From the NCBI RefSeq assembly GCF_002251945.1, contig NZ_NDHW01000058.1, positions 1 through 48,993 of the forward strand: 48,993 nucleotides of DNA. The letters run 5' to 3'. The notes beneath the pieces are model-generated. The model saw only the letters and a program-made list of their open reading frames with translations. It was not told where the DNA came from and ran no database searches. The position numbers and the translations under genes were made by a program. Below, piece by piece: positions 33,735 to 44,139 of this stretch; the stretch's first letter is position 1; each line of letters starts with the position of its first letter. This DNA is from Pseudanabaena sp. SR411. GTDB lineage: Bacteria > Cyanobacteriota > Cyanobacteriia > Pseudanabaenales > Pseudanabaenaceae.

Positions 33735-34661
33735 TTACTCATTTGTTCCTAATGCACCTGGAGAACCACTTAACGTTCGCCGTGGCGAACAAGTAATGAT
33801 GATGATAACTAGGGTCAAAATATATGGAAACGCATTGAATAAGTAACGATAGGAGCCAATACCAACGGCTTGCAATGAAGGTCCTAACGCTTGCGCTCCT
33901 CCAAAAAACAACGCAGCCCATAAACAATGAATCGGTTGCCATCTTGCAAAAATTACCAGAGCCACAGCCATCAAGCCCTGACCGCTAGAAATCCGTTCTG
34001 ACCATAGTCCAGGATAATAAAGTGATAAACTTGCTCCGCCTAAACCTGCGAGGAAACTACCAGACACGATCGCCAAAGTCCGTACACCAACAACCGAAAT
34101 TCCCATTGCTCTAGCCGCACTAGGACTATCACCCACAGCGCGAACATATAGACCCCAGCGAGTCGAACTAAAGAACCATTGCATTAAAGGGGCGATCGCA
34201 ATACCAATTAATAGTAAAGGACTGACTCTAAGCGCCTCTTGCACCTGTGGATAGCTACTCCAACTGCCTAAATCAAATAGGGGCAATTGCTCAGCTTTAG
34301 GTTGGATAAAGGCTTTACCAAAGAAAAAGGCAATGCCACTACCAAAAATAATCATCGCAATACCAACAGCGACATCACTCACCTTTGGGCGTTGTGATAA
34401 CCAAGCATGGATTAATCCCAGTACTACACCTGCCATCCCTGCGGCGAAAACACCTAGCCAAGGAGATTTGGTTAAGTAGGAGACTGCGTAAGCAGTCATA
34501 GCTCCAGTGAGCAGAGTTCCTTCAAGACCCAGATTGATTTTGCCAGCCTTTTCCGTGAGACATTCACCTAAGCTCACAAATAGAAATGGAGCGCTGCCTC
34601 GCAGTGTCCCTGCGACGATCGCTAGAGGTACGCTCATCCAACCCAATGCATCTTGTGCCAT
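33735..34661 (-). CDS. ABC importer permease, BMP-type (nucleoside/sugar), second permease
   Basis: The 308-aa integral membrane protein has 8-9 helices and the BPD_transp_2 pattern (EKAGKINLGLEGTLLTGAM, RALAIVSGSFLAGLGGA-like region as RTLAIVSGSFLAGLGGASLS, GQGLMAVALVIFARWQP). It resembles NupQ/YufQ of nucleoside importers. It pairs with the other permease at 34776 and the lipoprotein at 35923, forming the membrane channel. The gap to the other permease holds a 20-bp hairpin. No ATPase gene is in the cluster. Confidence 0.85.
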   Translation of the reverse strand: MAQDALGWMSVPLAIVAGTLRGSAPFLFVSLGECLTEKAGKINLGLEGTLLTGAMTAYAVSYLTKSPWLGVFAAGMAGVVLGLIHAWLSQRPKVSDVAVGIAMIIFGSGIAFFFGKAFIQPKAEQLPLFDLGSWSSYPQVQEALRVSPLLLIGIAIAPLMQWFFSSTRWGLYVRAVGDSPSAARAMGISVVGVRTLAIVSGSFLAGLGGASLSLYYPGLWSERISSGQGLMAVALVIFARWQPIHCLWAALFFGGAQALGPSLQAVGIGSYRYLFNAFPYILTLVIIIITCSPRRTLSGSPGALGTNE

Positions 34662-34725
34662 AGTTTTGATAATTGATAATTGGTAACTGGTGATTGGTAA
34701 GTAGCTAAGAGATAAAAAACTAAAA

Positions 34726-34768
34726 CCAGAGAATGAGTCGCTCGCTTAGCGAGCGACTCATTCTCTGG
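34726..34768. repeat. 20-bp perfect hairpin between the two permease genes
   Basis: CCAGAGAATGAGTCGCTCGC (34726-34745) pairs exactly with 34749-34768 around loop TTA. It lies inside the predicted importer operon, eight bases after the end of the first permease gene. Confidence 0.85.
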
Positions 34769-34775
34769 CGATTAT

Positions 34776-35867
34776 CTAAACCACACTTGCAGCATCAATC
34801 TTCACTTCAGGTTCTCTATCTTTAAAGAAATCTAAACGACCATAAAGCGACTCACTAAAGAGAATTGCTAAAAATACGATGCCTTGGAAAAGCAGCACCG
34901 TCGCATCTGGCAAATTAAAAGATCTCTGGAGAGCGCTCCCACTGGAGAGGATACCACCCATTAATACAGCAACCATCACCGCAACTAAGGGATTCTGTCT
35001 GGCGATGAAAGCAACGAGAATGCCACTATATCCATAATCAGCATTAAGAGAGGCATTAGCGCTACCATGAACTGCGGCGATTTCCACCATTCCTGCCAAA
35101 CCTGCACAGGAACCACCCAAGAAGCTGACAATTAGAGTCAGTTTGCCAACTGGTAAACCTGCAATTTTGGCAGCCCGAATATTACCACCAACAGTCCGAA
35201 CGGCAAAACCAAAGGTTGTCCGATGAATTAGGAAATAGGCAATCACACAGGCTACTAATCCATAGATTAATCCGTAATGGATGCGTGTATTGGGAATACT
35301 TTGCAGCATATTCACAGGCAACAGCGGAAATGTTGAAGGCTTATTGAGGCTCGCAGGATCGCGCATTGGACCCTCAACAAGGGTATTAAGTACAGCTAGC
35401 GCAATGTAATTCATTAACAAACTACTAATAGTTTCATTAACACCGCGATAGTACTTAATTGCACCAGCAAACATGATCCATAGACCACCTGCGATAATAC
35501 CGCCCATCGCCATGCCAATTTGCACAATCAAAGAAGGTAAAGAGGAGATCGATAACCCAACGGCGATCGCACCCAAACCACCAACGATCAAAGCTCCTTC
35601 ATTACCGATGATCGTTAACCCTAGCATTGCAGGTATAGCTGTACATAACGATGTCAGCATTAACGGAGCCGAACGAATCAAAGTTCCTTGCCAAGAGAAA
35701 CTATTACCGAACGCAGATTTATAAATCGTTTCATAAATTGCGAACGGATTTTTTCCTTGGATAGCACAGAAAATCCCGAATACAATTAGGGAAACCACTA
35801 ATGCGCCAATGGGAATTACAATATTCTCAGATGTCGAACGCCAGCGATCGCGTAAGCTCATATTCAT
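34776..35867 (-). CDS. ABC importer permease, BMP-type, first permease
   Basis: The 363-aa protein has about 9-10 membrane helices, starts with a short cytoplasmic segment, and shows the family features IGNEGALIVGGLGAIAVGLS, RTVGGNIRAAKIAGLPVGKL and GILVAFIARQNPLVAVMVA. It resembles NupP/YufP of nucleoside (BMP-dependent) importers. It lies between the BMP lipoprotein (55 bp upstream) and the second permease on the same strand. Confidence 0.85.
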   Translation of the reverse strand: MNMSLRDRWRSTSENIVIPIGALVVSLIVFGIFCAIQGKNPFAIYETIYKSAFGNSFSWQGTLIRSAPLMLTSLCTAIPAMLGLTIIGNEGALIVGGLGAIAVGLSISSLPSLIVQIGMAMGGIIAGGLWIMFAGAIKYYRGVNETISSLLMNYIALAVLNTLVEGPMRDPASLNKPSTFPLLPVNMLQSIPNTRIHYGLIYGLVACVIAYFLIHRTTFGFAVRTVGGNIRAAKIAGLPVGKLTLIVSFLGGSCAGLAGMVEIAAVHGSANASLNADYGYSGILVAFIARQNPLVAVMVAVLMGGILSSGSALQRSFNLPDATVLLFQGIVFLAILFSESLYGRLDFFKDREPEVKIDAASVV

Positions 35868-35922
35868 ACACCAAATTTGTGAATGATATGTGCAGCAATT
35901 GCGCTACACATATCGAATTAAC

Positions 35923-37116
35923 CTAGCTCTTCACACTACCAATTACACCTTCAACAAACCAATCCATCTTTTCCAGATCGATATCTGTTTGCTTGTATTC
36001 CTTGCCCTTAGCAATCACAACCTTGCCAGTATTATCTTTCATCTCACCAGCATAAATAATCAAGCTGCCATCCTTGAGCTTAGCCAGCGCAGTCTCAGCT
36101 TCCTTCTTCGTCGCAGCACTTACAGCACTGCCAAAAGGTGACACCTTACAAAATCCTTCTTTGAGACCACCACGCAATATATGTGGAATACCGCCATCTG
36201 TAACTGATTTGCCAGCCTTAAATAGTTCCACATACTTAGTGTAAACACTAGTCCAATCCCATTCTGCACCCGTAAGATACCCATTAGGAGCAAGCTTGGA
36301 CTGATCCGTATGATATCCCGTGCAGAAAACCTTACGTTTTTCGGCAGTTTCCATCACAACCTTAGGACTGTCAACGTGACAAGTCAATACATCGACACCT
36401 TGATCAATCATGCTGTTAGAAGCTTCGGCTTCCTTGACAGGAACTGACCAGTCACCAGTAAATAGAACTTGGACTGTGGCTTTAGGATTAACACTACGAG
36501 CGCCAAGGGTATAGCTGTTGATATTGCGAACTACCTGTGGAATTGGTTTTGCTGCCACAAAGCCTAGCTTACCAGATTTTGTTGTTAGCCCAGCAACGAT
36601 ACCTGCGATATATTCCGCTTCATCAATATAGCCGTAGTAACTACCAATATTCTTAGGATGCTTACCTTCTGTATACATGCCGCCACAATGGAAGAATTGC
36701 ACCTTCGGATTGTCTGCCGCAACTTTGAGAATGTGAGGGTCGAAGTATCCAAAAGATGTCGGGAATAAAACTGAAACTCCATTTTGGTTAATCATGCTCA
36801 GCATGGTTTCTTGAACTGTGGCAGTTTCTGCAACACTAGCTTCACTAAATGTTTTGACATCAGGTAGCTTAGCGATCGCTGTTTCGCCCTCAAAGTGAGC
36901 TTGGCTATAGCCAAAATCATCTTTTGGACCCACATAGATAAATCCAATATTCAACAGGGTTGCGCTTGCCGCTCCTGTTGTACTAGGAGAACCTGTGTTC
37001 CCAGTTGTAGGAGCTTGCTCTGAACAGCCTACCCAAAGTTGAGAAGTTGCCCCAAAAGCGGCTGTAGCGATCGCGCCTCGAATAAACTTGCGACGGGGAA
37101 TATAAATTGGACTCAT
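35923..37116 (-). CDS. BMP-family substrate-binding lipoprotein
   Basis: The 397-aa protein has a twin-arginine-like start (PRRKFIRGAIATAAFGATSQ) and lipobox WVGC at about 28-31, so it is probably exported by Tat and lipidated. The mature domain has the BMP/PnrA order: NIGFIYVGPKDDFGYSQAHF, FPTSFGYFDPHI, IAGIVAGLTTKSGKLGFVAA and DVLTCHVDSPKVV. BMP proteins capture nucleosides (PnrA) or related ligands for ABC import. It leads the operon. Ligand is inferred from family only. Confidence 0.88.
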   Translation of the reverse strand: MSPIYIPRRKFIRGAIATAAFGATSQLWVGCSEQAPTTGNTGSPSTTGAASATLLNIGFIYVGPKDDFGYSQAHFEGETAIAKLPDVKTFSEASVAETATVQETMLSMINQNGVSVLFPTSFGYFDPHILKVAADNPKVQFFHCGGMYTEGKHPKNIGSYYGYIDEAEYIAGIVAGLTTKSGKLGFVAAKPIPQVVRNINSYTLGARSVNPKATVQVLFTGDWSVPVKEAEASNSMIDQGVDVLTCHVDSPKVVMETAEKRKVFCTGYHTDQSKLAPNGYLTGAEWDWTSVYTKYVELFKAGKSVTDGGIPHILRGGLKEGFCKVSPFGSAVSAATKKEAETALAKLKDGSLIIYAGEMKDNTGKVVIAKGKEYKQTDIDLEKMDWFVEGVIGSVKS

Positions 37117-37293
37117 GCCTTCACACCTTGAAAAGATTGAATGTACCGCGAGTTAAGAAAAACTAATATAAGAAATCTACACTGAATTAGAAGCTAGCAA
37201 ATATTATCTATAACAAATGTATTACTAACTACTTGAGTTACATCAAACCACAAAATGGTGTGTAGCAGAGCAAGTTTTGCTTGGGACAAAATC

Positions 37294-37338
37294 CCAGAAG
37301 ATGAGTTGCGGCACTAAGCGCCGCAACTCATCTTCTGG
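37294..37338. repeat. 19-bp hairpin upstream of the BMP operon
   Basis: CCAGAAGATGAGTTGCGGC (37294-37312) pairs perfectly with 37320-37338 around ACTAAGC. Its tip matches the GGC/GCC design of other hairpins. It is immediately followed by a second one. Confidence 0.8.
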
Positions 37339-37387
37339 CTTCCAAATAAAAGAAGGTGTGCAAAGCACACCTTCTTTTATTTGGAAG
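37339..37387 (-). terminator. 23-bp hairpin after the porin gene
   Basis: 37339-37361 and 37365-37387 pair perfectly (CTTCCAAATAAAAGAAGG... tip GTGTGC-AAA-GCACAC). It lies directly downstream of the porin stop codon at 37403 and can act as its terminator. Confidence 0.8.
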
Positions 37388-37402
37388 ATTTACATCTTTT
37401 GA

Positions 37403-39154
37403 CTAGAAGCTAAACACTGCTTGCAAGTTGCCAACAAATACAGTTGGGTTGTTGCTGAAGTTATTAGGATTAAAGATGAAATAAGCAGAAGGAACCAAGG
37501 AGATATTCTTGGTAACAGGATAGATGTAAGAAAACTCAAGATCGTACTGTGTACCGTCATTGCCCCGACCAGAGAGAAGAACGTTGTCCGTATCTCCAAA
37601 CTTAAATGGCATTGCAAAGGAGATCATCGCTTGTGCGCCTTCTTTAAATAGGTCAGGGAAAGCTGCACCTACTTGGAAGGTATGCATGTTGACATTGGTA
37701 GAACCACCAGTAGTTTTATTCAGGTTGGTAGTTCCATATCCATAGCGACCAAATAGACCAAATCCTTTGGTAACCAACCAATCAAAGTTAGCCACAAATA
37801 CATCGGACTGTCCATTGTTCAGACCACCAAGGAAGCCTGCGGTTCCAGGTAAAGATGGAGTAAATCCAGCACCACCAACTGTGCCGCCAGCGTTTGGAGC
37901 AAGGTTTGTACGGCTATAGAGCAAGCGAAGTTTAATCGCATCACTTGGCTTGAAACCAAGTTCGGCTGTTAGCGCATTGTTACCGCCGAATAAACCACCA
38001 CTGGTTGGATTAGCGGCTGATGCACCCGAATCACCAAATTCATTACTTTCAGCCAAGTAACCAACTTTGAAGTCAAATAGATCTCCCAAAGGAGTCATGA
38101 AAACTGCACCAGCACCACGCTTGGCATTAGAAAGCAATGTACTGTTGATCGAGTTAAATGTGGTATTCCAAGGATAGATGAAACGATTGCCATCGAAGTA
38201 CTTGTAGAAGTTGACACGAGGACCAACGACTAAACTAGCTTTCTCAAATATTGGGAAAGTATAAGACAATTCACGTAGAACGAAAGTATTGGCATTTGCG
38301 CCAGCAGTTTGATCAGTGAATGGAGTACCTGTAGTATTGAAGAAACCCGTTGAGACGTAGTTATTGTATGGCGACGTTCCATTGCCAACAGCAAGCTGAG
38401 TAACTAACGAGTCTTTGCCAGTGAAAGAGGTGTTTAGAGTCAACCATACTAAACCACTCATGGTCACGTTAGGTCTTGGAGCTAATGGTGTAGTTCTGAC
38501 TCCAGCAGTAACTTGTTCTCTGAGTACATCTGCGCCAGTTGCACCTGTCACATTAAAGAAAGCAAGACCACTGAGCTTAGTGGTTGTAGAGAACTGTTGT
38601 GCTTCTAGCTTGGCGACCTTAGCATCTAGAGCATCAACACGACCGCGTAGAGTAGCGAGTTCAGCCGCAAATTCTTCTTGAAGCTTTTGCAGTGTCGCGA
38701 GGTCTTCCTTGCTGACCTTATCAGCCAAACCTGCGGAGATAATTTCATTGATCTTATCTAAACAAGCATTTAAACCAGCAGCAAATTCATAACGGCTAGT
38801 CGCTTGTCTACCGCGAAAAGTACTGTCAGGATATCCTGCAATACAGCCGTAGCGCTCAACTAAAGATTGTAAAGCAGTGAAAGCCCAATCAGTAGGCTTC
38901 ACATCACTCAATTGAGATACAGAAGTAACGTTTTGAGCTACAGTCTTGGGACGGATTGAATCCGTGTTAATTGCTCGAATAGTTTCGGATTCGCTCAACT
39001 TTGATTCTGTTACGGGCAGTGATGACTGCATTACTGGAACAGAAGTCGATTGAGACTGAACTTGTACTGGATTTTGAGTCTCAGCGTTTGTGCCTGTAGC
39101 CGTAGCCAACAAGCTCAAGCCTAATATCACTGAGAAATTACTGACTTTTTTCAT
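37403..39154 (-). CDS. Cyanobacterial SLH-domain outer membrane porin (SomA/OprB type)
   Basis: The 583-aa protein has a signal peptide (about 1-24), an SLH domain (VSQLSDVKPTDWAFTALQSL, ERYGCIAGYPDSTFRGRQAT, SRYEFAAGLNACLDKINEII), a coiled coil (about 150-190) and a C-terminal beta-barrel (about 195-583) ending FVGNLQAVFSF, with terminal Phe typical of outer membrane proteins. The SLH domain anchors to peptidoglycan-linked polysaccharide. These porins pass small solutes and inorganic ions; some are labelled iron uptake porins. It is monocistronic, flanked by long AT-rich sequence upstream. Confidence 0.92.
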   Translation of the reverse strand: MKKVSNFSVILGLSLLATATGTNAETQNPVQVQSQSTSVPVMQSSLPVTESKLSESETIRAINTDSIRPKTVAQNVTSVSQLSDVKPTDWAFTALQSLVERYGCIAGYPDSTFRGRQATSRYEFAAGLNACLDKINEIISAGLADKVSKEDLATLQKLQEEFAAELATLRGRVDALDAKVAKLEAQQFSTTTKLSGLAFFNVTGATGADVLREQVTAGVRTTPLAPRPNVTMSGLVWLTLNTSFTGKDSLVTQLAVGNGTSPYNNYVSTGFFNTTGTPFTDQTAGANANTFVLRELSYTFPIFEKASLVVGPRVNFYKYFDGNRFIYPWNTTFNSINSTLLSNAKRGAGAVFMTPLGDLFDFKVGYLAESNEFGDSGASAANPTSGGLFGGNNALTAELGFKPSDAIKLRLLYSRTNLAPNAGGTVGGAGFTPSLPGTAGFLGGLNNGQSDVFVANFDWLVTKGFGLFGRYGYGTTNLNKTTGGSTNVNMHTFQVGAAFPDLFKEGAQAMISFAMPFKFGDTDNVLLSGRGNDGTQYDLEFSYIYPVTKNISLVPSAYFIFNPNNFSNNPTVFVGNLQAVFSF

Positions 39155-39305
39155 TCCTTCACACCATAAAAGAAATATGTTTGAACAAGTATAACCAAGT
39201 AGTCTACTAAATCTTAATATTTAATAAACTTGGTTACATTTGTTTGGATGCATATATTGGAAGCTAACAAAATCAGTTAACCACAAATGTATTCGGGAAT
39301 ACAAT

Positions 39306-40810
<1,505 letters not shown>

Positions 40811-40870
40811 TTACAATCCTAAATTTATGTACAAATTCAAACAGTCCTTAATTGTATCGCACTCATTGAT

Positions 40871-40921
40871 AAGGGCTAAATACTCTTACAGCGCTTTGCG
40901 CTGTAAGAGTATTTAGCCCTT
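40871..40921. repeat. 24-bp perfect hairpin upstream of tgt
   Basis: AAGGGCTAAATACTCTTACA... (40871-40894) pairs exactly with 40898-40921 around loop TTT; tip CAGCGC-TTT-GCGCTG. It lies between tgt and the IS1 remnant. Confidence 0.85.
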
Positions 40922-41057
40922 CTGTCTTTTGACAAGAGAGTACTGGTAAATTCACCCTCAAAACAGATTAAACTATATGAACAAACTTTAGGTAGTCCTA
41001 AAAAGGAAAGGATGGAGGAAAATAACGGAAGAGTTTCTAATGTTAACGAGTTAGCCC

Positions 41058-41510
41058 ATGACAGAGTCCAGACCAAACTGCCCATCGTGCCATTGCGAGT
41101 CAGTGGTAAAAAATGGTAAAACCCGTCATGTGGTCGTCAATTTGTTGGAAATCCTCAATGTCAAAGAGTGTTAGAACGTATTCAACCCATGCAATCTCTG
41201 CTGGAGCGACTGCTATTGGAAAAAATCCCGTTAGGAGGGATTGCACGAGTCCTGAAAGTGTCAGAACGTTGGTTACAGAGATACGTCAATCAAAAATATC
41301 AAGACATTTCTCAAGAGGTGCAAGTCCAACCCAAACCTAAATGTCGTCTGACTATCTATTCTATACAGATGGACGAATTATGGTCATTTGTCGGTAACAC
41401 CGACAATCAACTGTGGGTATGGTTAGGTCTTGATGTTGAGACTCGTGAAAATGAAGCAAACAACAGTTCCTTACGAAGAAGGTGTAGTGTTTATCGCCGC
41501 AGGCAAAACC
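41058..41510 (+). pseudogene. IS1-family InsAB remnant, frameshifted and truncated
   Basis: The frame from ATG 41058 reads SRPNCPSCHCESVVKNGKTRH, then loses about 20 bases and shifts to CGRQFVGNPQCQRVLERIQP, LLEKIPLGGIARVLKVSERW and MDELWSFVGNTDNQLWVWLG. After VETRE it continues with NNSSLRRRCSVYRR, resembling the far C-terminus, so the middle of InsB is deleted. It ends at hairpin copy C. Dead element. Confidence 0.75.
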
Positions 41511-41514
41511 TATA

Positions 41515-41629
41515 TATAGCTATAGCCAGCCAAGTCAGGACATAAAACCCAAAAGAGAGTTGCGGCGCGAAGCGCCGCAACTCTCTTTTGGGTTTTGGCT
41601 TTGTCTTAACATTGATGGCTATAGCTATA
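41515..41629. repeat. MITE-like nested hairpin element, copy C
   Basis: A 115-bp unit bounded by TATAGCTATAGCC and GGCTATAGCTATA. It shares the AGGACATAAAACCCAAA frame with copies A and B but has another core: AGAGAGTTGCGGCGC-GAA-GCGCCGCAACTCTCT. It sits inside IS1 debris. Confidence 0.85.
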
Positions 41630-41696
41630 CTAAGAATAAGGAGGGATTGCAACGAACGGTCACGTTACAGCGATTAGTTCACAACTAGATGCGACC

Positions 41697-41804
41697 TCAG
41701 ACCATTTTAGCTGGATTTTGACCTGCTACGGGCAGAAGTAATTGTCTCAAAGTCTCAGGAATACATTCTTCAGGAAGAGGAAATTTTTCAATATAGTTAA
41801 TCAT
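41697..41804 (-). pseudogene. 35-codon ORF, likely 5' gene remnant
   Basis: ATG 41804 opens MINYIEKFPLPEECIPETLR and QLLLPVAGQNPAKMV, then TGA. The codon use and flow look protein-like, but the frame ends abruptly beside IS1 debris. I suspect the truncated start of a larger gene, perhaps a transposase. Family not recognised. Confidence 0.3.
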
Positions 41805-41849
41805 AAGGATCTATTCTTAAGACTGGAGATGATGATTAGATTTTAAACT

Positions 41850-43910
41850 TCAGAATAAGCGAGCGGTTAGGAGTAATAACAATAAACCTAGTAGAACTAG
41901 AATCGAACTGCCGATATTGTTCCAGAATTGGTGATAGCTGGTGAGAGAAGCGCGTTGTTTGGGACGATCTTCCATGATTGGTTGCAACGTTGATAGATCG
42001 ATAATTGGGAACTTGCCACGTCGAAACCAACCTGTGGCGATTACCGAGCGATCGCATAACATTTCTAGATTTTTAATCGTATTAGAAGGATCGATAATCC
42101 ATTGACGGAAGTTGGGAATATAGTTGATGAAGGCTAAGCCCCCTTGATCCTCTAGGCGTAGCATATAACCAATGTAGAATTCGTCAGTACCATAGCCGAG
42201 TAACTCCCCTGGGATTTGCACAGGAGCGCCTTGGACATAACTGGCATAGGGATCGATCATTAGACTTACTAGATCAGTATCAGCCACTTTGCGAAAGTCG
42301 GGATAGCGCAAACTGCCTTGCAGCATAAATCCTAAGCCTAAGCCAATCATTAATAGGCTGAGTAATAACCATCGGTTGTACAGTTGCGATAACAGCATGG
42401 CAGCAATTACGGCGATCACAACACCAACAACAGGTGAAATTTGGATTAGCAAATCGCGCCAAAAGTTTTGATATAGGGCTTTTTTATTGAGCTTTTTCTC
42501 TTCCTTTAATAGTTCTGCAAAATCATATTCTGTTAACAGCCCCAATTGTTTGGAATATCCTGATAGAAACTTCAAACGTTTCCCAACTAGGGGATGGGTG
42601 GAATGAATTTCTAGCCAACGCCGCCAAGGATTAAATAGTTCCCATAGGAAGACTCGATAGGGATCTTGATCGGTTTGTCCAACATGGGCAATTTCCATTG
42701 CTAGCCCGATCGCAGTCATAGTTTGGCGATCGCATATTCCTAATGCTCTAGTAGACTCTAACAGACGATTAGTGGGCATGGCAGGCTGATTAAAAGGCAG
42801 CATTTGCCTTGCCATCTTGGGTAGCGCACGCGCTAGGGCGTTGGGATTGCCTGTTACTTCTGAGGCAAAGCGATCGCTGACGATCGTACTGGCATGGGAG
42901 AGCCAAACCAACAAATAATTACTGAGAGAATAGAGAACATTGGCAAAGGTGGCTGCAATTTGCCAGATTTGTTTAGCACTTTTAGCGCGATAACTTTGGC
43001 GGCTCAGTAACACATAAATGTAATAAAGAACTTGAACGGGAGCGGAAACAAAGGTCAAAACTGCAAAGCTTTTGTTCCGAATTCTTCCGAGTTGATAGGC
43101 ATAGACCGCTGCAATTTCATCATCATCTAGACATGCAAATAGACCATGACTGACGACAATTCGCGCCGAGTTAGAAATCACTCCATAGGTAAAAGCCACA
43201 GGTGCATCGTCTTCAATCCATCCCAATCGCGGCACAAAGATATTGTACTTTTCACAAAAATTCTCAATGATTTCCACGGCTTCAGGACTCTTTTCATCCA
43301 AATCAGCCAAGGTAATCCATTGAATGCGGTGATATTGCTTTTGGGTAATGTCGATAATCCAAGGTGACATAAAAAACAGCAAAACGCTGAATACCACTGA
43401 CACGATCGCTGTTATTTTTACCCAAGCGTCCGAAAAGTAATCGGTAAAAATTCGCGAAATTCCATAGCTGATTAAAAATTGCAAGCCGATGATCGCCACG
43501 ATTGTTAGCACGATCGCGGCAATCAGAAAATATGTATAACGCGAGGGAAGGGATAGGGTAACGTCTTTTTTGCGATAGCGGCGAGGATCGGACTTGATGA
43601 CCGAAGCGACATCTTCATTCCGCCTGATGCGATCGTCGGTTGGTGCATCAAGGGCAGCACGAAGGGTAATTAAGGATTTTTGCGCCCATTTTTGCAACTG
43701 CGGGTCAGCATGAGCCTCTAACTGCTCGCAAATAGCGATCGCTTTATCGGCTCGACCTGTTTTTTTGTACGCCGAAACTAGCCAAATCTGCGCTTGCACA
43801 TAGTCTTTGGAGGTCAGATCATTACTATCTTGGCTATATTCAGTCAAGATAGCGATCGCCTCAGTATAGTGCTTTCGCAGCAACGCTTCTTTGCCAGCTT
43901 TTAGTGACAT
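41850..43910 (-). CDS. M48-family (HtpX-like) membrane protein without zinc site
   Basis: The 686-aa protein has N-terminal TPR-like helices (about 1-90: EALLRKHYTEAIAILTEY), two membrane helices (about 127-150 and 166-183), an M48-like domain (about 195-460), two more helices (about 490-530) and a C-terminal beta-rich domain (about 545-650) plus a final helix. The M48 region keeps SARIVVSHGLFACLDDDEIA, DRFASEVTGNP and HSTHPLVGKRLKFL. But the catalytic HExxH place reads YAYQLGR (Tyr272, Gln273, Arg276) and the third ligand Glu of ExxAD is lost (VSDRFA). It is therefore probably a non-proteolytic family member. Role unknown. Confidence 0.8.
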   Translation of the reverse strand: MSLKAGKEALLRKHYTEAIAILTEYSQDSNDLTSKDYVQAQIWLVSAYKKTGRADKAIAICEQLEAHADPQLQKWAQKSLITLRAALDAPTDDRIRRNEDVASVIKSDPRRYRKKDVTLSLPSRYTYFLIAAIVLTIVAIIGLQFLISYGISRIFTDYFSDAWVKITAIVSVVFSVLLFFMSPWIIDITQKQYHRIQWITLADLDEKSPEAVEIIENFCEKYNIFVPRLGWIEDDAPVAFTYGVISNSARIVVSHGLFACLDDDEIAAVYAYQLGRIRNKSFAVLTFVSAPVQVLYYIYVLLSRQSYRAKSAKQIWQIAATFANVLYSLSNYLLVWLSHASTIVSDRFASEVTGNPNALARALPKMARQMLPFNQPAMPTNRLLESTRALGICDRQTMTAIGLAMEIAHVGQTDQDPYRVFLWELFNPWRRWLEIHSTHPLVGKRLKFLSGYSKQLGLLTEYDFAELLKEEKKLNKKALYQNFWRDLLIQISPVVGVVIAVIAAMLLSQLYNRWLLLSLLMIGLGLGFMLQGSLRYPDFRKVADTDLVSLMIDPYASYVQGAPVQIPGELLGYGTDEFYIGYMLRLEDQGGLAFINYIPNFRQWIIDPSNTIKNLEMLCDRSVIATGWFRRGKFPIIDLSTLQPIMEDRPKQRASLTSYHQFWNNIGSSILVLLGLLLLLLTARLF

Positions 43911-43970
43911 CGTTTCGCCTCAATCTCACAACGTTAGAACTTATTTTGACACTTTGGGACGCGCAGTAAA

Positions 43971-44033
43971 AATAAAGAACCAGATTTTTTATGGTGCGGC
44001 GCAGCCGCACCATAAAAAATCTGGTTCTTTATT
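43971..44033. repeat. 30-bp perfect hairpin between M48-like and hybrid kinase genes
   Basis: 43971-44000 and 44004-44033 pair without mismatch around GCA (tip GTGCGGC-GCA-GCCGCAC). It is the longest simple stem in the window and lies between divergent genes, so it is not a terminator for either. Confidence 0.9.
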
Positions 44034-44139
44034 AGATCTCAGAACCCTTACCACACTAAATAATTTAAAAAAGTAGAAGCATTTCTTTTTCAGAAATATG
44101 GGTATACCATTTATATAGACAGATTTTTTGGTAAACTCC

